Shown here one piece after another: positions 1 through 8,059 of a stretch of DNA of 18,732 nucleotides. The notes below the pieces were generated by a model. That model was not told where the DNA came from, made no database searches, and worked only from the letters and a program-made list of their open reading frames with translations. The DNA comes from Candidatus Woesebacteria bacterium (GTDB lineage: Bacteria > Patescibacteriota > Microgenomatia > UBA8517), in NCBI GenBank assembly GCA_030699485.1, contig JAUYMM010000078.1, positions 1-18,732 of the forward strand, in the 5' to 3' direction. How positions within the stretch are numbered: the first letter of the stretch is position 1; each line of letters opens with the position of its first letter. Position numbers and translations under genes: made by a program.

Positions 1-237
1 CAAACAAAAAGTACTTTTTTAGAAGAAATTGTTCATCCTTTAAGAGAATCAATTTACATTAATGGATTTGAACCCAAATCAGAGGAATATGCCCAATATT
101 ATAAAGGAATTAGATACAATCAAAAAATAATTATTAGGTATGTACCAAGTCCTGTTTTGATTAGAATAGTAATCTTAGCTTTAACTCTTGCGGTTAGTTT
201 GCTTTTGATGAGAGAATACAAATATGCAAAAAAATGA
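1..237 (+). CDS. C-terminal fragment of an unknown membrane protein
   Basis: An open frame runs from the first base of the window to a TGA at 235-237, giving the last 78 residues of a protein that begins upstream. About 50 polar residues are followed by one clear hydrophobic helix (residues ~53-72, PVLIRIVILALTLAVSLLLM) and a short basic tail ending YKYAKK, so the C-terminus is probably anchored in the membrane with a cytoplasmic tail. I do not recognise the family. The next gene starts inside it (14-base overlap), so it is very likely co-transcribed with the glycosyltransferase cluster. A cell-envelope role, for example a polysaccharide export or membrane glycosyltransferase component, is only inferred from position. 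Confidence 0.6.
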   Translation, partial: QTKSTFLEEIVHPLRESIYINGFEPKSEEYAQYYKGIRYNQKIIIRYVPSPVLIRIVILALTLAVSLLLMREYKYAKK

Positions 238-1153
238 AAAACAAATCTCTATTGTAATAGTTTCTTCAAAAATAGATTATCTAGAGGATTGCTTAAAAAC
301 TACATATACTGCTTTAAAAGGAATAGCAAATGAAATTATTATTATTGATAATGCTTCTCCTAATAAAATTGGTGACAAAATTAAACAGATGTTCCCAGAA
401 GTAATAATAATTAGAAGAGAAGTGAATGGTGGTTTTGGAGAAAATAATAATATGGGAATGAAAATAGCCAAGGGAAAATATATTCTTTTACTAAATGATG
501 ATACAAAAATCCTAGATAAAGATATATTTAAAGAAATGATTACTTGGATGGATATACATCCTAAAGTTGGATTATCATCTTGTGCTCTTGTTAATCCAGA
601 TGGCAAAACATATCAAGGATCAGGAGGATATTTCCCAACATTACCAAGAGTAATAGCTTGGATGACTTTTATTGATGATATTCCTGGACTTGATAATTTA
701 ATTAAACCATATCATCCAATGCATGGATGGTCGCCAATTCATACTAATGAAAATTATTACAAAAAAATACACAAACAAGATTGGGTAACAGGAGCATTTT
801 TCTTAATGAGAAAGGAAGCCATGGATAAGGCTGGGATTTTCGATGAAGATTTCTTTTTATATGTAGAAGAAGTTGAACTTGCTTACAGATTTGTTAAGTC
901 AGGTTGGGAAGTTTGGTATTTACCTATGTGGAAAACATTACATTTTGGAATGACCACTACAGGTAGTGAAAAAGCGATGGTTATGGAGATGCGAAACCTT
1001 AAACTTTTTTATTCTAAACATATGTCAAAGTGGCAAATACCTATTTTGACACTAACTTTAAAATTTGGTGCACTTCTTCGACTTGTAATATATGCAATAT
1101 TAGGTAGATTTAATACAGCTAAAATATATGCAAAAGCTTTTACAAGTATTTAA
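224..1153 (+). CDS. GT2 family glycosyltransferase (rhamnosyltransferase-like)
   Basis: Probable inverting GT-A glycosyltransferase transferring a nucleotide-activated sugar to a lipid-linked glycan at the cytoplasmic membrane face. Visible family features are the N-terminal beta strand ISIVIVSSK, the IDNAS motif at residues 41-45, the conserved NGGFGENNN stretch at 68-76, and the metal/nucleotide-binding LNDDT at 90-94. Further on are the acceptor-side WVTGAFFLMRKEAM and a FLYVEEVELAYRF block near residue 215, the usual site of the catalytic acid. A hydrophobic C-terminal stretch (~275-295) could lie on the membrane. This arrangement matches the COG1216 dTDP-rhamnosyltransferase-like subgroup, but the sugar cannot be read from sequence. 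The start overlaps the upstream gene and the end overlaps the next by 26 bases, as expected inside a translationally coupled operon. There is only a weak AGAGAA upstream of the ATG. Confidence 0.85.
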   Translation: MQKNEKQISIVIVSSKIDYLEDCLKTTYTALKGIANEIIIIDNASPNKIGDKIKQMFPEVIIIRREVNGGFGENNNMGMKIAKGKYILLLNDDTKILDKDIFKEMITWMDIHPKVGLSSCALVNPDGKTYQGSGGYFPTLPRVIAWMTFIDDIPGLDNLIKPYHPMHGWSPIHTNENYYKKIHKQDWVTGAFFLMRKEAMDKAGIFDEDFFLYVEEVELAYRFVKSGWEVWYLPMWKTLHFGMTTTGSEKAMVMEMRNLKLFYSKHMSKWQIPILTLTLKFGALLRLVIYAILGRFNTAKIYAKAFTSI

Positions 1154-2432
1154 ACCAAGCTTTTTTAAATTTTTAACCACTGCGTTATTAATAACAATAC
1201 CTCTTTATCCTAAATTTCCTGCAATTAGAATACCTGGAATATATGTTGCTGTGCGTTTGGAAGATTTTTTGATTTTATTTACACTTTTAATATTTTTAAT
1301 TCCCATGTTAATTAATTTTAAAAGCTTTATAAAAGAAAAAGTTCCAAGAGCTATTATATTATTTTTATTAATTGGTTTTATTTCTACATTATCTGGGATA
1401 TTAATAACACAAACCGTAATTCCTTCAATTGCCCTATTACATTTTTTCAGAAGAGTTGAATATCTTTCATTGTTTTTTGTCGGATTTATTTTTATTAAAC
1501 AAATAAAAGACAATTCTTTTTTTGAATATCTACTTAAGATTTTGTTAATAATTAATTTATTTGTTTTTTTGTATGGTTTCGGACAAAAATATTTTAATCT
1601 TCCAATAATTATTACTCAAAATGAAGAATATTCTAAAGGAGTTGCTCTAAGATATACAGCTGGGTCACATATTAATTCAAGTTTTGCAGGACATTATGAT
1701 TTAGCTTCATACTTAGTATTAATTATGCCCATTTTTATATCAGCATTCTATATATTTAAAGATAAAATATCAAAAATCATATTAGGTATATCTACATTTT
1801 TAGGATTTTGGCTTTTATCTGCTGCTGTTTCAAGAATTGCAATTGTAGCCTTTTTAATATCTACGACTGTTTCACTTTTTCTTTTGAAAAAATATAAAGC
1901 ACTTGTAACAATTTTGGTTATAAGCGTGATTATTTTTGGTTTTTCGTCAGATCTTAGGGTTAGGTATAGCAGAATAATGGAGATTGTAAGACAAAAGATC
2001 ACATCTGTTGTTACTGTATATGCACAAGAAGATGGAAATGTAAACGAAGATAGGTCAACTTCAATTAGATTTAATGTAGAATGGCCGAGGGCAATAAGAG
2101 CATTTACAAAAAATCCCCTTTTAGGTACTGGGTATTCATCAATAACACTAGCTACAGATAATGATTATCTAAGAGCTTTAGGGGAAACAGGTATCTTGGG
2201 ATTATTTTCTTTCATTTTAATATTTATATCACTATTTAAAGTATTTTCTATGTATAGATTTGAGAGTAATTTGGAGTCTGTATTCATTGCAAGTTTTATT
2301 GGTTCAACCATAGGAATACTAATTACAGCATTATTCATTGATATATTTGAAGCTTCAAAATTTGCTACAATTTATTGGTTGTTTACTGGTTTTGTAGTAG
2401 GTAAAATTACTCAAAATGACAAATTAATATGA
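1128..2432 (+). CDS. O-antigen ligase/polymerase-like membrane protein (Wzy_C type)
   Basis: A 434-residue polytopic protein with about 10-12 hydrophobic segments spread over its length. It has one larger hydrophilic loop around residues 280-325 (after SRIMEIVRQK), followed by the typical NPLLGTGYSS and ALGETGILGL motifs of the O-antigen ligase / Wzy_C superfamily. Members either ligate undecaprenyl-linked glycans to an acceptor or polymerise repeat units on the outer face of the cytoplasmic membrane. Which of these applies cannot be decided here. With no sign of a lipid A pathway, attachment to a protein or polymerisation of an exopolysaccharide is more likely than LPS ligation (inference). 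The ATG lies within the end of the upstream GT2 gene, and the stop overlaps the next start as ATGA. Confidence 0.8.
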   Translation: MQKLLQVFKPSFFKFLTTALLITIPLYPKFPAIRIPGIYVAVRLEDFLILFTLLIFLIPMLINFKSFIKEKVPRAIILFLLIGFISTLSGILITQTVIPSIALLHFFRRVEYLSLFFVGFIFIKQIKDNSFFEYLLKILLIINLFVFLYGFGQKYFNLPIIITQNEEYSKGVALRYTAGSHINSSFAGHYDLASYLVLIMPIFISAFYIFKDKISKIILGISTFLGFWLLSAAVSRIAIVAFLISTTVSLFLLKKYKALVTILVISVIIFGFSSDLRVRYSRIMEIVRQKITSVVTVYAQEDGNVNEDRSTSIRFNVEWPRAIRAFTKNPLLGTGYSSITLATDNDYLRALGETGILGLFSFILIFISLFKVFSMYRFESNLESVFIASFIGSTIGILITALFIDIFEASKFATIYWLFTGFVVGKITQNDKLI

Positions 2433-3826
2433 ATACTTTAATTGCTCGCATGAAAACAATCGTGAAAAATGAGTATTTATTTCTTTCAATATTGCTTATA
2501 TTTGGCTTTGTTGTGAGACTATATAAAATTGATAATCCAGTTGCAGATTGGCATTCTTGGCGTCAAGCTGACACATCGGCAGTATCTCGTAACTATGTTA
2601 AAGATGGTATAAATCTTTTTTACCCAACTTATGATGATATTAGTAGTATTCAAACAGGAATAGATAACCCAACAGGAATAAGAATGGTGGAATTTCCTGT
2701 TTTCAACGCATTACATGCGTTGCTATATAATGCAATGCCTTTTTTCAGTCTTGAAAAATGGGGAAGACTTATGACTGTTTTTATTTCACTTGTTACTTCT
2801 ATTTTCCTTTTTTTACTAGGTAGAAAACATTATTCATCAAAAATTGGCCTACTAACTGCCTTCTTTTTTTTATTTTTACCTTTTAACATATATTTTAGTA
2901 GGGTGATTTTACCTGATCCATTAGGAGTTTTATTTGCAGTTTCTGGATTGTATTTTTTTGGACTTAATAATATTATTTCTGCTATTCTGTTTGCATTAGC
3001 TTTATTACAAAAACCATATTTAGGCATTTATTTGTTACCACTTATTCCTGAATTATTGAAAAAAGATAGATTTAAAAAGAATTTAGTATTTTTACTTTCT
3101 ATAATTTTGCCATTTGTTTTGTGGCGTTTTTGGACTGGACTTCATCCTGAAGGAATACCTTTTTATAAATGGGCGTTTAATGGAGATAAAATAAGATTTC
3201 ATCCCTCTTGGTTTAGATGGTTATTCGGTGAACGAATTGGAATATTAATTTTAGGCACCTGGGGACTTATTCCTTTTTCGTTTGGAATTATTAGAAAATT
3301 AAAAAATAATTTTAACTTGCTATTAGCTCTTTCAATGCTTGCTTACTTAATAATAGTAGCAACAGCAAATGTAAGGCATGATTACTATCAAATTTTAATT
3401 ATCCCTTCAATTGCCATGACTTTAGCTATTGGAACTGTTTATTTATGGAAAAAGAATAAAATTATTTTAGTCTTAAGTTTACTTGTAATGTTTTTAGTTA
3501 GCTGGGATAAAATTAAACCTTTTTATCAGATAAACCATCCAGAATTAATGGTTGTTGGAAAAATAGTTGATGAAACTTTACCAAAGACGGCCAAGATTGT
3601 AATTCCATATAACGGAGATACTGCATTTTTATATCAAACAAATAGAAAAGGATGGCCTGCGGTAGATGATTCTATTGATAATATAATTGGGAGAGGTGCT
3701 GATTATTATGTTTCAATTAATCTAGGAAGCGCTGATAGTGTCAACTTTTCCAAAAGATTTGAAACTGTTTCCAAAACTGATCAATATCTAATTCTTGACT
3801 TACACAAAGAAATAATAGAAAAATAA
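2429..3826 (+). CDS. GT39/ArnT-like polyprenyl-phosphate sugar transferase
   Basis: A 465-residue integral membrane protein. After the first transmembrane helix (residues ~17-30) comes a luminal loop with DNPVADWHSWRQADTSAV. An acidic residue followed by an H-x-W-R-Q-A-D pattern is typical of the GT39/PMT and ArnT-like superfamily (GT-C fold), where an Asp in the first loop is catalytic. About nine further hydrophobic helices follow, and then a soluble C-terminal domain of roughly 100 residues. These enzymes move a sugar from a polyprenyl-phosphate donor to a lipid or protein acceptor on the outside of the membrane. The gene begins with an ATGA overlap with the ligase-like gene and ends one base before the following GT4 gene. 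The acceptor is unknown, and protein O-mannosylation is only one option. Confidence 0.75.
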   Translation: MNTLIARMKTIVKNEYLFLSILLIFGFVVRLYKIDNPVADWHSWRQADTSAVSRNYVKDGINLFYPTYDDISSIQTGIDNPTGIRMVEFPVFNALHALLYNAMPFFSLEKWGRLMTVFISLVTSIFLFLLGRKHYSSKIGLLTAFFFLFLPFNIYFSRVILPDPLGVLFAVSGLYFFGLNNIISAILFALALLQKPYLGIYLLPLIPELLKKDRFKKNLVFLLSIILPFVLWRFWTGLHPEGIPFYKWAFNGDKIRFHPSWFRWLFGERIGILILGTWGLIPFSFGIIRKLKNNFNLLLALSMLAYLIIVATANVRHDYYQILIIPSIAMTLAIGTVYLWKKNKIILVLSLLVMFLVSWDKIKPFYQINHPELMVVGKIVDETLPKTAKIVIPYNGDTAFLYQTNRKGWPAVDDSIDNIIGRGADYYVSINLGSADSVNFSKRFETVSKTDQYLILDLHKEIIEK

Positions 3827-3827
3827 T

Positions 3828-5033
3828 ATGCGTATATTAATGCTTGTTCCATTCCTTCCAATTGATCAGATGTCTGGTGGTCAGACACGCTGGTACCACA
3901 TGATAAAGCATTTATCTGAAAAACATGAGATAACATTAATGTCTTTAATTAAAGACGGTTGGGAGAAAAAATATATACCTGAAATTGAAAAATATTGTAA
4001 AAACGTTTATGTTTTTAAAAGACCAAAAAGCCCTTGGACATTTCGTAATTTATTTTTAACTTTAGTTAGTTTTAATCCACTTGTTGTTATTCGGAATTTT
4101 TCAATGGAGGAAAGATCGGCAATTAAAAGAGAACTTTCAACACATAAATATGATTTAATTCACGCTGAAACTTTTTATGTTATGCCACATATTCCAAAGA
4201 CAAAAATACCTATTATTTTAGTAGAACCTACAATTGAATATTCTGTCTATCAGCATTATGTAGATCATGAAGTTTTACCAATTTTTAAATTTATATATCA
4301 GTTTGATATTTTAAAACTTAAATATTGGGAAAAATTCTATTGGAGGAGAGCTACTAAATTGTTTTCTGTTTCTAATGAGGACAGAGAGGTAATGAAGAAA
4401 GAATTACCAAATCGTGAGATAGGGGTTATCTCAAACGGTGTAGATCTTGAATTTTTTAATTCCAAAAAAGTTAAAAAGAAAAATCCGCCAAGGATTCTTT
4501 ATCATGGTAATTATAAATGGATGCAGAACGTAGAGGCAGTTAATTTGTTGGTTAAAGAAATATGGCCAAAAATTAAAACAGAAGTAAAAGATGCAAAACT
4601 TTGGATTAGCGGACGTAACGTACCACCTGAAATTATTGGATATTCAAAAATTGATGAAGACATAGAAATAAGTGAAAGCATAAAAGACAATAGGGATATT
4701 TATAAGGCTTCTGCTGTTTTAGTTACCCCCATAAGAGGTCCTGGGGGAACACGACTTAAAGTCTTGGAGGCTATGGCGTCAGGACTTCCTGTGGTTTCAA
4801 CACCAGTGGGAGTTGCTGGACTTGGGATAAAGGAAGGAAGGCAGGCACTTGTTTCATCTAACATGAACGAAATTGCTAAAATGGTAATAAACCTCTTGAA
4901 AAATAAAGATAAAGCTGAAACAATAGGCGAAGAGGGTAAAAAGTTTGTAAAAAGAAATTTTGATTGGAAAAGTATAGTTGCTAAAATTAATGCGGTATAT
5001 GACGAAACCAAAGTTAACAGTAATAATTCTTAA
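3828..5033 (+). CDS. GT4 family glycosyltransferase (GT-B fold)
   Basis: A 401-residue retaining glycosyltransferase with the GT-B double Rossmann layout. The N-terminal domain begins MRILMLVPFLP and carries the GGQTRWYHMIKHLSE acceptor-side glycine-rich loop. The hinge is near VISNGVDLEFF, and the C-terminal donor domain opens at RILYHGNYKWMQNVEAVNLL. The donor-binding region contains PIRGPGGTRLKVLEAMASG followed by PVVSTPVGVAGL, the usual site where nucleotide and phosphate are held by R/K and Glu. No transmembrane helix is seen, so it should be cytosolic or peripheral. The family resembles PEP-CTERM/EpsH-associated sugar transferases. It probably adds a sugar to the growing lipid-linked chain, with the donor unknown. 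Its 3' end overlaps the next GT gene by about 35-56 bases. Confidence 0.85.
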   Translation: MRILMLVPFLPIDQMSGGQTRWYHMIKHLSEKHEITLMSLIKDGWEKKYIPEIEKYCKNVYVFKRPKSPWTFRNLFLTLVSFNPLVVIRNFSMEERSAIKRELSTHKYDLIHAETFYVMPHIPKTKIPIILVEPTIEYSVYQHYVDHEVLPIFKFIYQFDILKLKYWEKFYWRRATKLFSVSNEDREVMKKELPNREIGVISNGVDLEFFNSKKVKKKNPPRILYHGNYKWMQNVEAVNLLVKEIWPKIKTEVKDAKLWISGRNVPPEIIGYSKIDEDIEISESIKDNRDIYKASAVLVTPIRGPGGTRLKVLEAMASGLPVVSTPVGVAGLGIKEGRQALVSSNMNEIAKMVINLLKNKDKAETIGEEGKKFVKRNFDWKSIVAKINAVYDETKVNSNNS

Positions 5034-5877
5034 TTATAATACAAAGGAACTTCTATCGGATTGTTTAAAATCTGTAAGAGCTAATATGAATGAGGTTCCT
5101 ATGGAGGTTATCGTGTCTGATAATTCTTCGACAGATGGAAGTCAGGATATGATTAAAAAGAATTTTCCTTGGGTTAAGTTTATAGAAGGGCCAAATGAAG
5201 GGTTTTCAAGAGGAAATAATCGAGCAAGGTCTTTCACAAATGGAGAAATGGTTTTATTTTTAAATCCAGACACTATTGTTCATGAAAATGTTTTTGCAAA
5301 AACTGTTAGATATTTAGAAGAACATTCAAAAGTAGGAGCTGTTACTTGCAAATTAGTTTTAGCTGATGGAAGTATGGATAAAGATGTGAGAAGAAAATTT
5401 CCAACTCCGCGGATTTCATTTAATAAATTAATTTTAGGTAAAACGAAAGAATATTATTATGAATATATACCAGAATCTGCAACACATGAGGTTGAGGCCA
5501 TTCAAGGTGCATTCTTTTTATCATATAAAAAAATATTAGATAAAGTTGGTTGGTTTGACGAGAGATATTTCTTTGATGGAGAAGATGTCGATCTATGTTA
5601 TCAAATTCATAAAGCAGGATATAAATTGATATATTATCCTGACGTATACATTACTCATTTAAAAGGTGTTACCAAAGGGAAAGTTAAAAAATGGAGACAT
5701 AAAGTAACAGATGCACAGAGAAAAAAGATAAGATTAGCTGGGGTTCACTCTATGGAATTATTTTTTAGAAAAAACCTTTGGAATCATTATCCACTCGCTT
5801 TTAATTATCTTGTCATACTTGGTATAAATTTATTTAAAATTGTCAGATATGTAAGAGTTGTTTTATGGAAATATTAA
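4999..5877 (+). CDS. GT2 family glycosyltransferase
   Basis: Second GT-A type inverting glycosyltransferase of the cluster, 292 residues from the chosen start. Motifs in order are KLTVIILNYN at residues 5-14, SDNSSTDGS at 40-48, NEGFSRGNN at 66-74, and LNPDT at 88-92 in place of the DxD. Then come the IQGAFFLSYKKILD segment and FFDGEDVDLCYQ near 190, containing the likely catalytic base. A basic C-terminal region and a hydrophobic stretch near the end suggest membrane association. Three in-frame ATGs are available (4978, 4990, 4999). The last was chosen because it gives the usual short leader before the first beta strand and the least overlap with the upstream GT4 gene. None has a clear ribosome binding site. 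The end overlaps the next gene by 13 bases. Confidence 0.82.
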   Translation: MTKPKLTVIILNYNTKELLSDCLKSVRANMNEVPMEVIVSDNSSTDGSQDMIKKNFPWVKFIEGPNEGFSRGNNRARSFTNGEMVLFLNPDTIVHENVFAKTVRYLEEHSKVGAVTCKLVLADGSMDKDVRRKFPTPRISFNKLILGKTKEYYYEYIPESATHEVEAIQGAFFLSYKKILDKVGWFDERYFFDGEDVDLCYQIHKAGYKLIYYPDVYITHLKGVTKGKVKKWRHKVTDAQRKKIRLAGVHSMELFFRKNLWNHYPLAFNYLVILGINLFKIVRYVRVVLWKY

Positions 5878-6389
5878 TAGATGCCCGTCTTTACGGACCA
5901 AAACACACAGGAAACGGTAGATATACAGAGAATTTGATTAATAATTTAATTAAAATTGATCAAAAAAACAATTATTTTGTATTATTAAAAAAAGAAGACT
6001 TTGATATATTAAAATTTCCCAAAAATTTTAAAAAAGTGTTAGCTGATTTTAAGCATTATACTTTTAAAGAACAGTTTAAGTTGCCATTTATTATAAATAA
6101 AGTAAAACCAGATGTTGTTCATTTTCCACATTTTAATGTTCCACTTTTTTACTTTGGCAAATACATTGTAACAATACACGACCTTATAATGCATAAATTT
6201 AGAGGTGGAGAAGCAACAACAAGAAATTTTCCAGTCTACCAGATATGGAGACTAGGGTATCATATCGCTTTTGCCAAAGCTGTTTATGGATCTATAAAAA
6301 TTATAGTTCCAAGTAATGCAGTAAAAAATGAATTAATAAATTATTACAAAATTAAGAAGGAAAAAGTGGAGGTTACATATGAAGGTTGA
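5865..6389 (+). CDS. N-terminal half of a split GT4 glycosyltransferase
   Basis: The 174 residues correspond to the acceptor-binding Rossmann domain of a GT4 enzyme. It starts MEILIDARLYGPKHTGNGRY, the classic IDAR...TGxGRY opening of the mannosyl/rhamnosyltransferase-like subgroup. It continues through DVVHFPHFNVP and VTIHDLI and ends IIVPSNAVKNEL...KVEVTYEG, which normally precedes the hinge. The TGA at 6387-6389 stops it exactly where the interdomain linker should begin. The C-terminal donor domain is in the next ORF in another frame, overlapping by 11 bases. A GT-B enzyme needs both domains, so this half is active only if the two polypeptides associate or if the frame is restored. It may equally be a pseudogene created by an internal deletion. 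Confidence 0.75.
   Translation: MEILIDARLYGPKHTGNGRYTENLINNLIKIDQKNNYFVLLKKEDFDILKFPKNFKKVLADFKHYTFKEQFKLPFIINKVKPDVVHFPHFNVPLFYFGKYIVTIHDLIMHKFRGGEATTRNFPVYQIWRLGYHIAFAKAVYGSIKIIVPSNAVKNELINYYKIKKEKVEVTYEG
6368..6372 (+). promoter_or_regulatory. Strong Shine-Dalgarno for the C-terminal GT4 half
   Basis: GGAGG lies six bases upstream of the ATG at 6379, inside the 3' end of the N-terminal half ORF. Other starts in this cluster show at best weak purine stretches, so this site is notable and favours re-initiation after the 11-base overlap. Because it falls in codons for a conserved protein motif, it may be coincidental. Confidence 0.45.
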
Positions 6390-6918
6390 TTATTTTATAT
6401 ATATAGGGAATGCTTATCCTCACAAAAACCTAAGTAGACTTATTGATGCAGTAATAAGGATAAATTATGGCCAAACTGTCGTTTTAAAAATAGTTTCAGC
6501 TAGAAGTATTTTTGTAGAGAGACTGGAGAAAGAAATTAATAAAAAAAATGCATCAAAATTAATTGAAATATTAGGGTTTGTAACAGATAAAGAGTTAGAA
6601 AATTTATATAAAAATTCTATTGCTTTTGTATTCCCTACTCTTTCAGAAGGATTTGGTTTACCTCCGATGGAAGCAATTAAAGCGGGAACATTAGTCGTTC
6701 AATCAGACATACCCGTTTTAAAAGAAATATATGAAGATTCTGTTTTTTATTTTAATCCCTTGAACGTTGATTCAATTGCAGATGTACTATTAAAAGTTGC
6801 AAATATCAAAGAAGATGAGAGAAAAACAAATATATCAAAAGCTCAACAATTTGTAAAAAGGTACTCATGGCTTAAAATGGCAAAAGAAACACTAAAAGTA
6901 TATGAATCAGTTAAGTGA
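6379..6918 (+). CDS. C-terminal half of a split GT4 glycosyltransferase
   Basis: The 179 residues form the donor-binding domain that matches the preceding ORF. It opens MKVDYFIYIGNAYPHKNLSR, where YIGNAYPHKN is the conserved start of the second GT-B domain. The E-x7-E donor motif lies in SEGFGLPPMEA, followed by SDIPVLKEI and a C-terminal helix. The ATG at 6379 has a GGAGG at 6368-6372 with a six-base spacer, by far the best ribosome binding site seen in the cluster, so independent translation is plausible. Those same bases also encode the conserved VEVTYEG of the upstream half, so the match could be accidental. The two halves sum to 353 residues, somewhat short of a normal ~370-390 residue GT4, which suggests linker residues are missing. 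Confidence 0.72.
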   Translation: MKVDYFIYIGNAYPHKNLSRLIDAVIRINYGQTVVLKIVSARSIFVERLEKEINKKNASKLIEILGFVTDKELENLYKNSIAFVFPTLSEGFGLPPMEAIKAGTLVVQSDIPVLKEIYEDSVFYFNPLNVDSIADVLLKVANIKEDERKTNISKAQQFVKRYSWLKMAKETLKVYESVK

Positions 6919-8059
6919 TTTAAAGATTGCAATTGTCTATGATAGGGTGAATAAATTTGGTGGGGCAGAAAGAGTTTTATTAACACTTCATGAAATGTTT
7001 CCTGATGCACCACTTTATACTTCTGTTTACGATAGTAAAAAAGCACCATGGGCTAGTATTTTCCCAAAAATTCATACATCATTTTTACAAAAAATTCCAA
7101 TTCTAAAAAATCATCATGAACTAATGGGCTGGTTAATGCCAATTGCTTTTGAAAGTTTTAACTTTAGTGAATACGATATTGTTATTTCTATTACTTCTGA
7201 AGCTGCAAAAGGGATTATTACAGGTACTAATACACTGCATGTTTGTTATATGTTAACTCCAACACGCTATTTATGGAGTGGAAAAGAATTTTATCTAAAT
7301 AATCCACCAAAAATATTTAAAATTTTCCCCTTTTACAAAATAGTTTCATGGCCGTTCTTAACGTATGCAAAATGGTGGGATAAAGTGGCTGCCCAACGAC
7401 CAGATAAAATAATTGCAATCTCAACTGAGGTTTGTAAAAGAATTAGAAAATATTATAATCGTGATTCAGAAATAATATTCCCACCTGTCAATATTCCCGA
7501 GGTGGCATTAGTAAACCACCCCAGGGGTGGGATTTATTATTTTATTCATGGGAGGTTCGAACCGTATAAACGATTGGATTTAGTAATTGACACATTTAAT
7601 GATTTAGGGTTACCGTTAGTGGTTTCGGGAAGTGGATCTGAATTTGATTTGTACAAAAGTAAGATATGCAAAAATATTAGATTTATTTTTAATCCAACAG
7701 ATAATGAACTGTCAAAATTATATTCTAATGCAAAAGCATTTTTAATGCCTCAGGAAGAAGATTTTGGAATTACATCAATGGAAGCTCAAAGTTTTGGAGT
7801 TCCTGTAATTGCCTATAGAAAGGGTGGAGCACTTGATACTGTTATTGAGAATAAAACAGGAGTCTTCTTTAACCATCAAAATAAAGAGAGTTTAAAGCAG
7901 GCGATTGCAAAATTTGATAAAATAGTCTTTAATCATAAGTACCTAACTAATAATGTTAAAAATTTTTCAAAAGAAAATTTCAAAAGAAGATTACAAAGAT
8001 CACTTGTACGCTCTATTAGTAGTAGGTGGTGGAGGGACACGTCTCTGGCCAGTATCTAA
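6902..8059 (+). CDS. GT4 glycosyltransferase, WbaZ-like
   Basis: A 385-residue GT-B enzyme resembling WbaZ-type mannosyltransferases. The N-domain begins KIAIVYDRVNKFGGAERVL and includes TPTRYLWSGKEFY. The hinge is near IIFPPVNI, and the C-domain starts IYYFIHGRFEPYKRLDLVI. The donor Glu pair lies in EEDFGITSMEAQSFG, followed by PVIAYRKGGALDTV. It probably adds mannose to the lipid-linked glycan, consistent with manC immediately downstream (inference). Two oddities stand out. The hinge residues PEVALVNHPRGG are encoded by a REP-like palindrome (7497-7533) also found near the transposase gene. The last ~35 residues (after NVKNFSKEN) look non-native (SSRWWRDTSLAS) because the frame runs over the start of manC after a 13-base tandem duplication. 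The start overlaps the preceding ORF by 17 bases. Confidence 0.82.
   Translation: MNQLSDLKIAIVYDRVNKFGGAERVLLTLHEMFPDAPLYTSVYDSKKAPWASIFPKIHTSFLQKIPILKNHHELMGWLMPIAFESFNFSEYDIVISITSEAAKGIITGTNTLHVCYMLTPTRYLWSGKEFYLNNPPKIFKIFPFYKIVSWPFLTYAKWWDKVAAQRPDKIIAISTEVCKRIRKYYNRDSEIIFPPVNIPEVALVNHPRGGIYYFIHGRFEPYKRLDLVIDTFNDLGLPLVVSGSGSEFDLYKSKICKNIRFIFNPTDNELSKLYSNAKAFLMPQEEDFGITSMEAQSFGVPVIAYRKGGALDTVIENKTGVFFNHQNKESLKQAIAKFDKIVFNHKYLTNNVKNFSKENFKRRLQRSLVRSISSRWWRDTSLASI
7497..7533 (+). repeat. REP-like palindromic element A (in-frame inside GT4)
   Basis: A 37-base GC-rich element in AT-rich coding DNA, identical at 35 of 37 positions to the copy at 14625-14661 upstream of the RAYT transposase. It has three arms: GGTGG at 7501-7505, CCACCCC at 7516-7522 and GGGGTGG at 7524-7530. 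The middle arm can pair perfectly with the last (loop of one A at 7523) or, through CCACC, with the first (10-base loop). It is read in frame without stops, contributing about 12 residues to the interdomain linker of the host enzyme. Confidence 0.85.

Noticed and set aside
277..606. Antisense open frames opposite the glycosyltransferases and other genes
   Set aside because: They shadow well-supported genes, have no recognisable motifs or start signals, and arise easily in AT-rich coding DNA.
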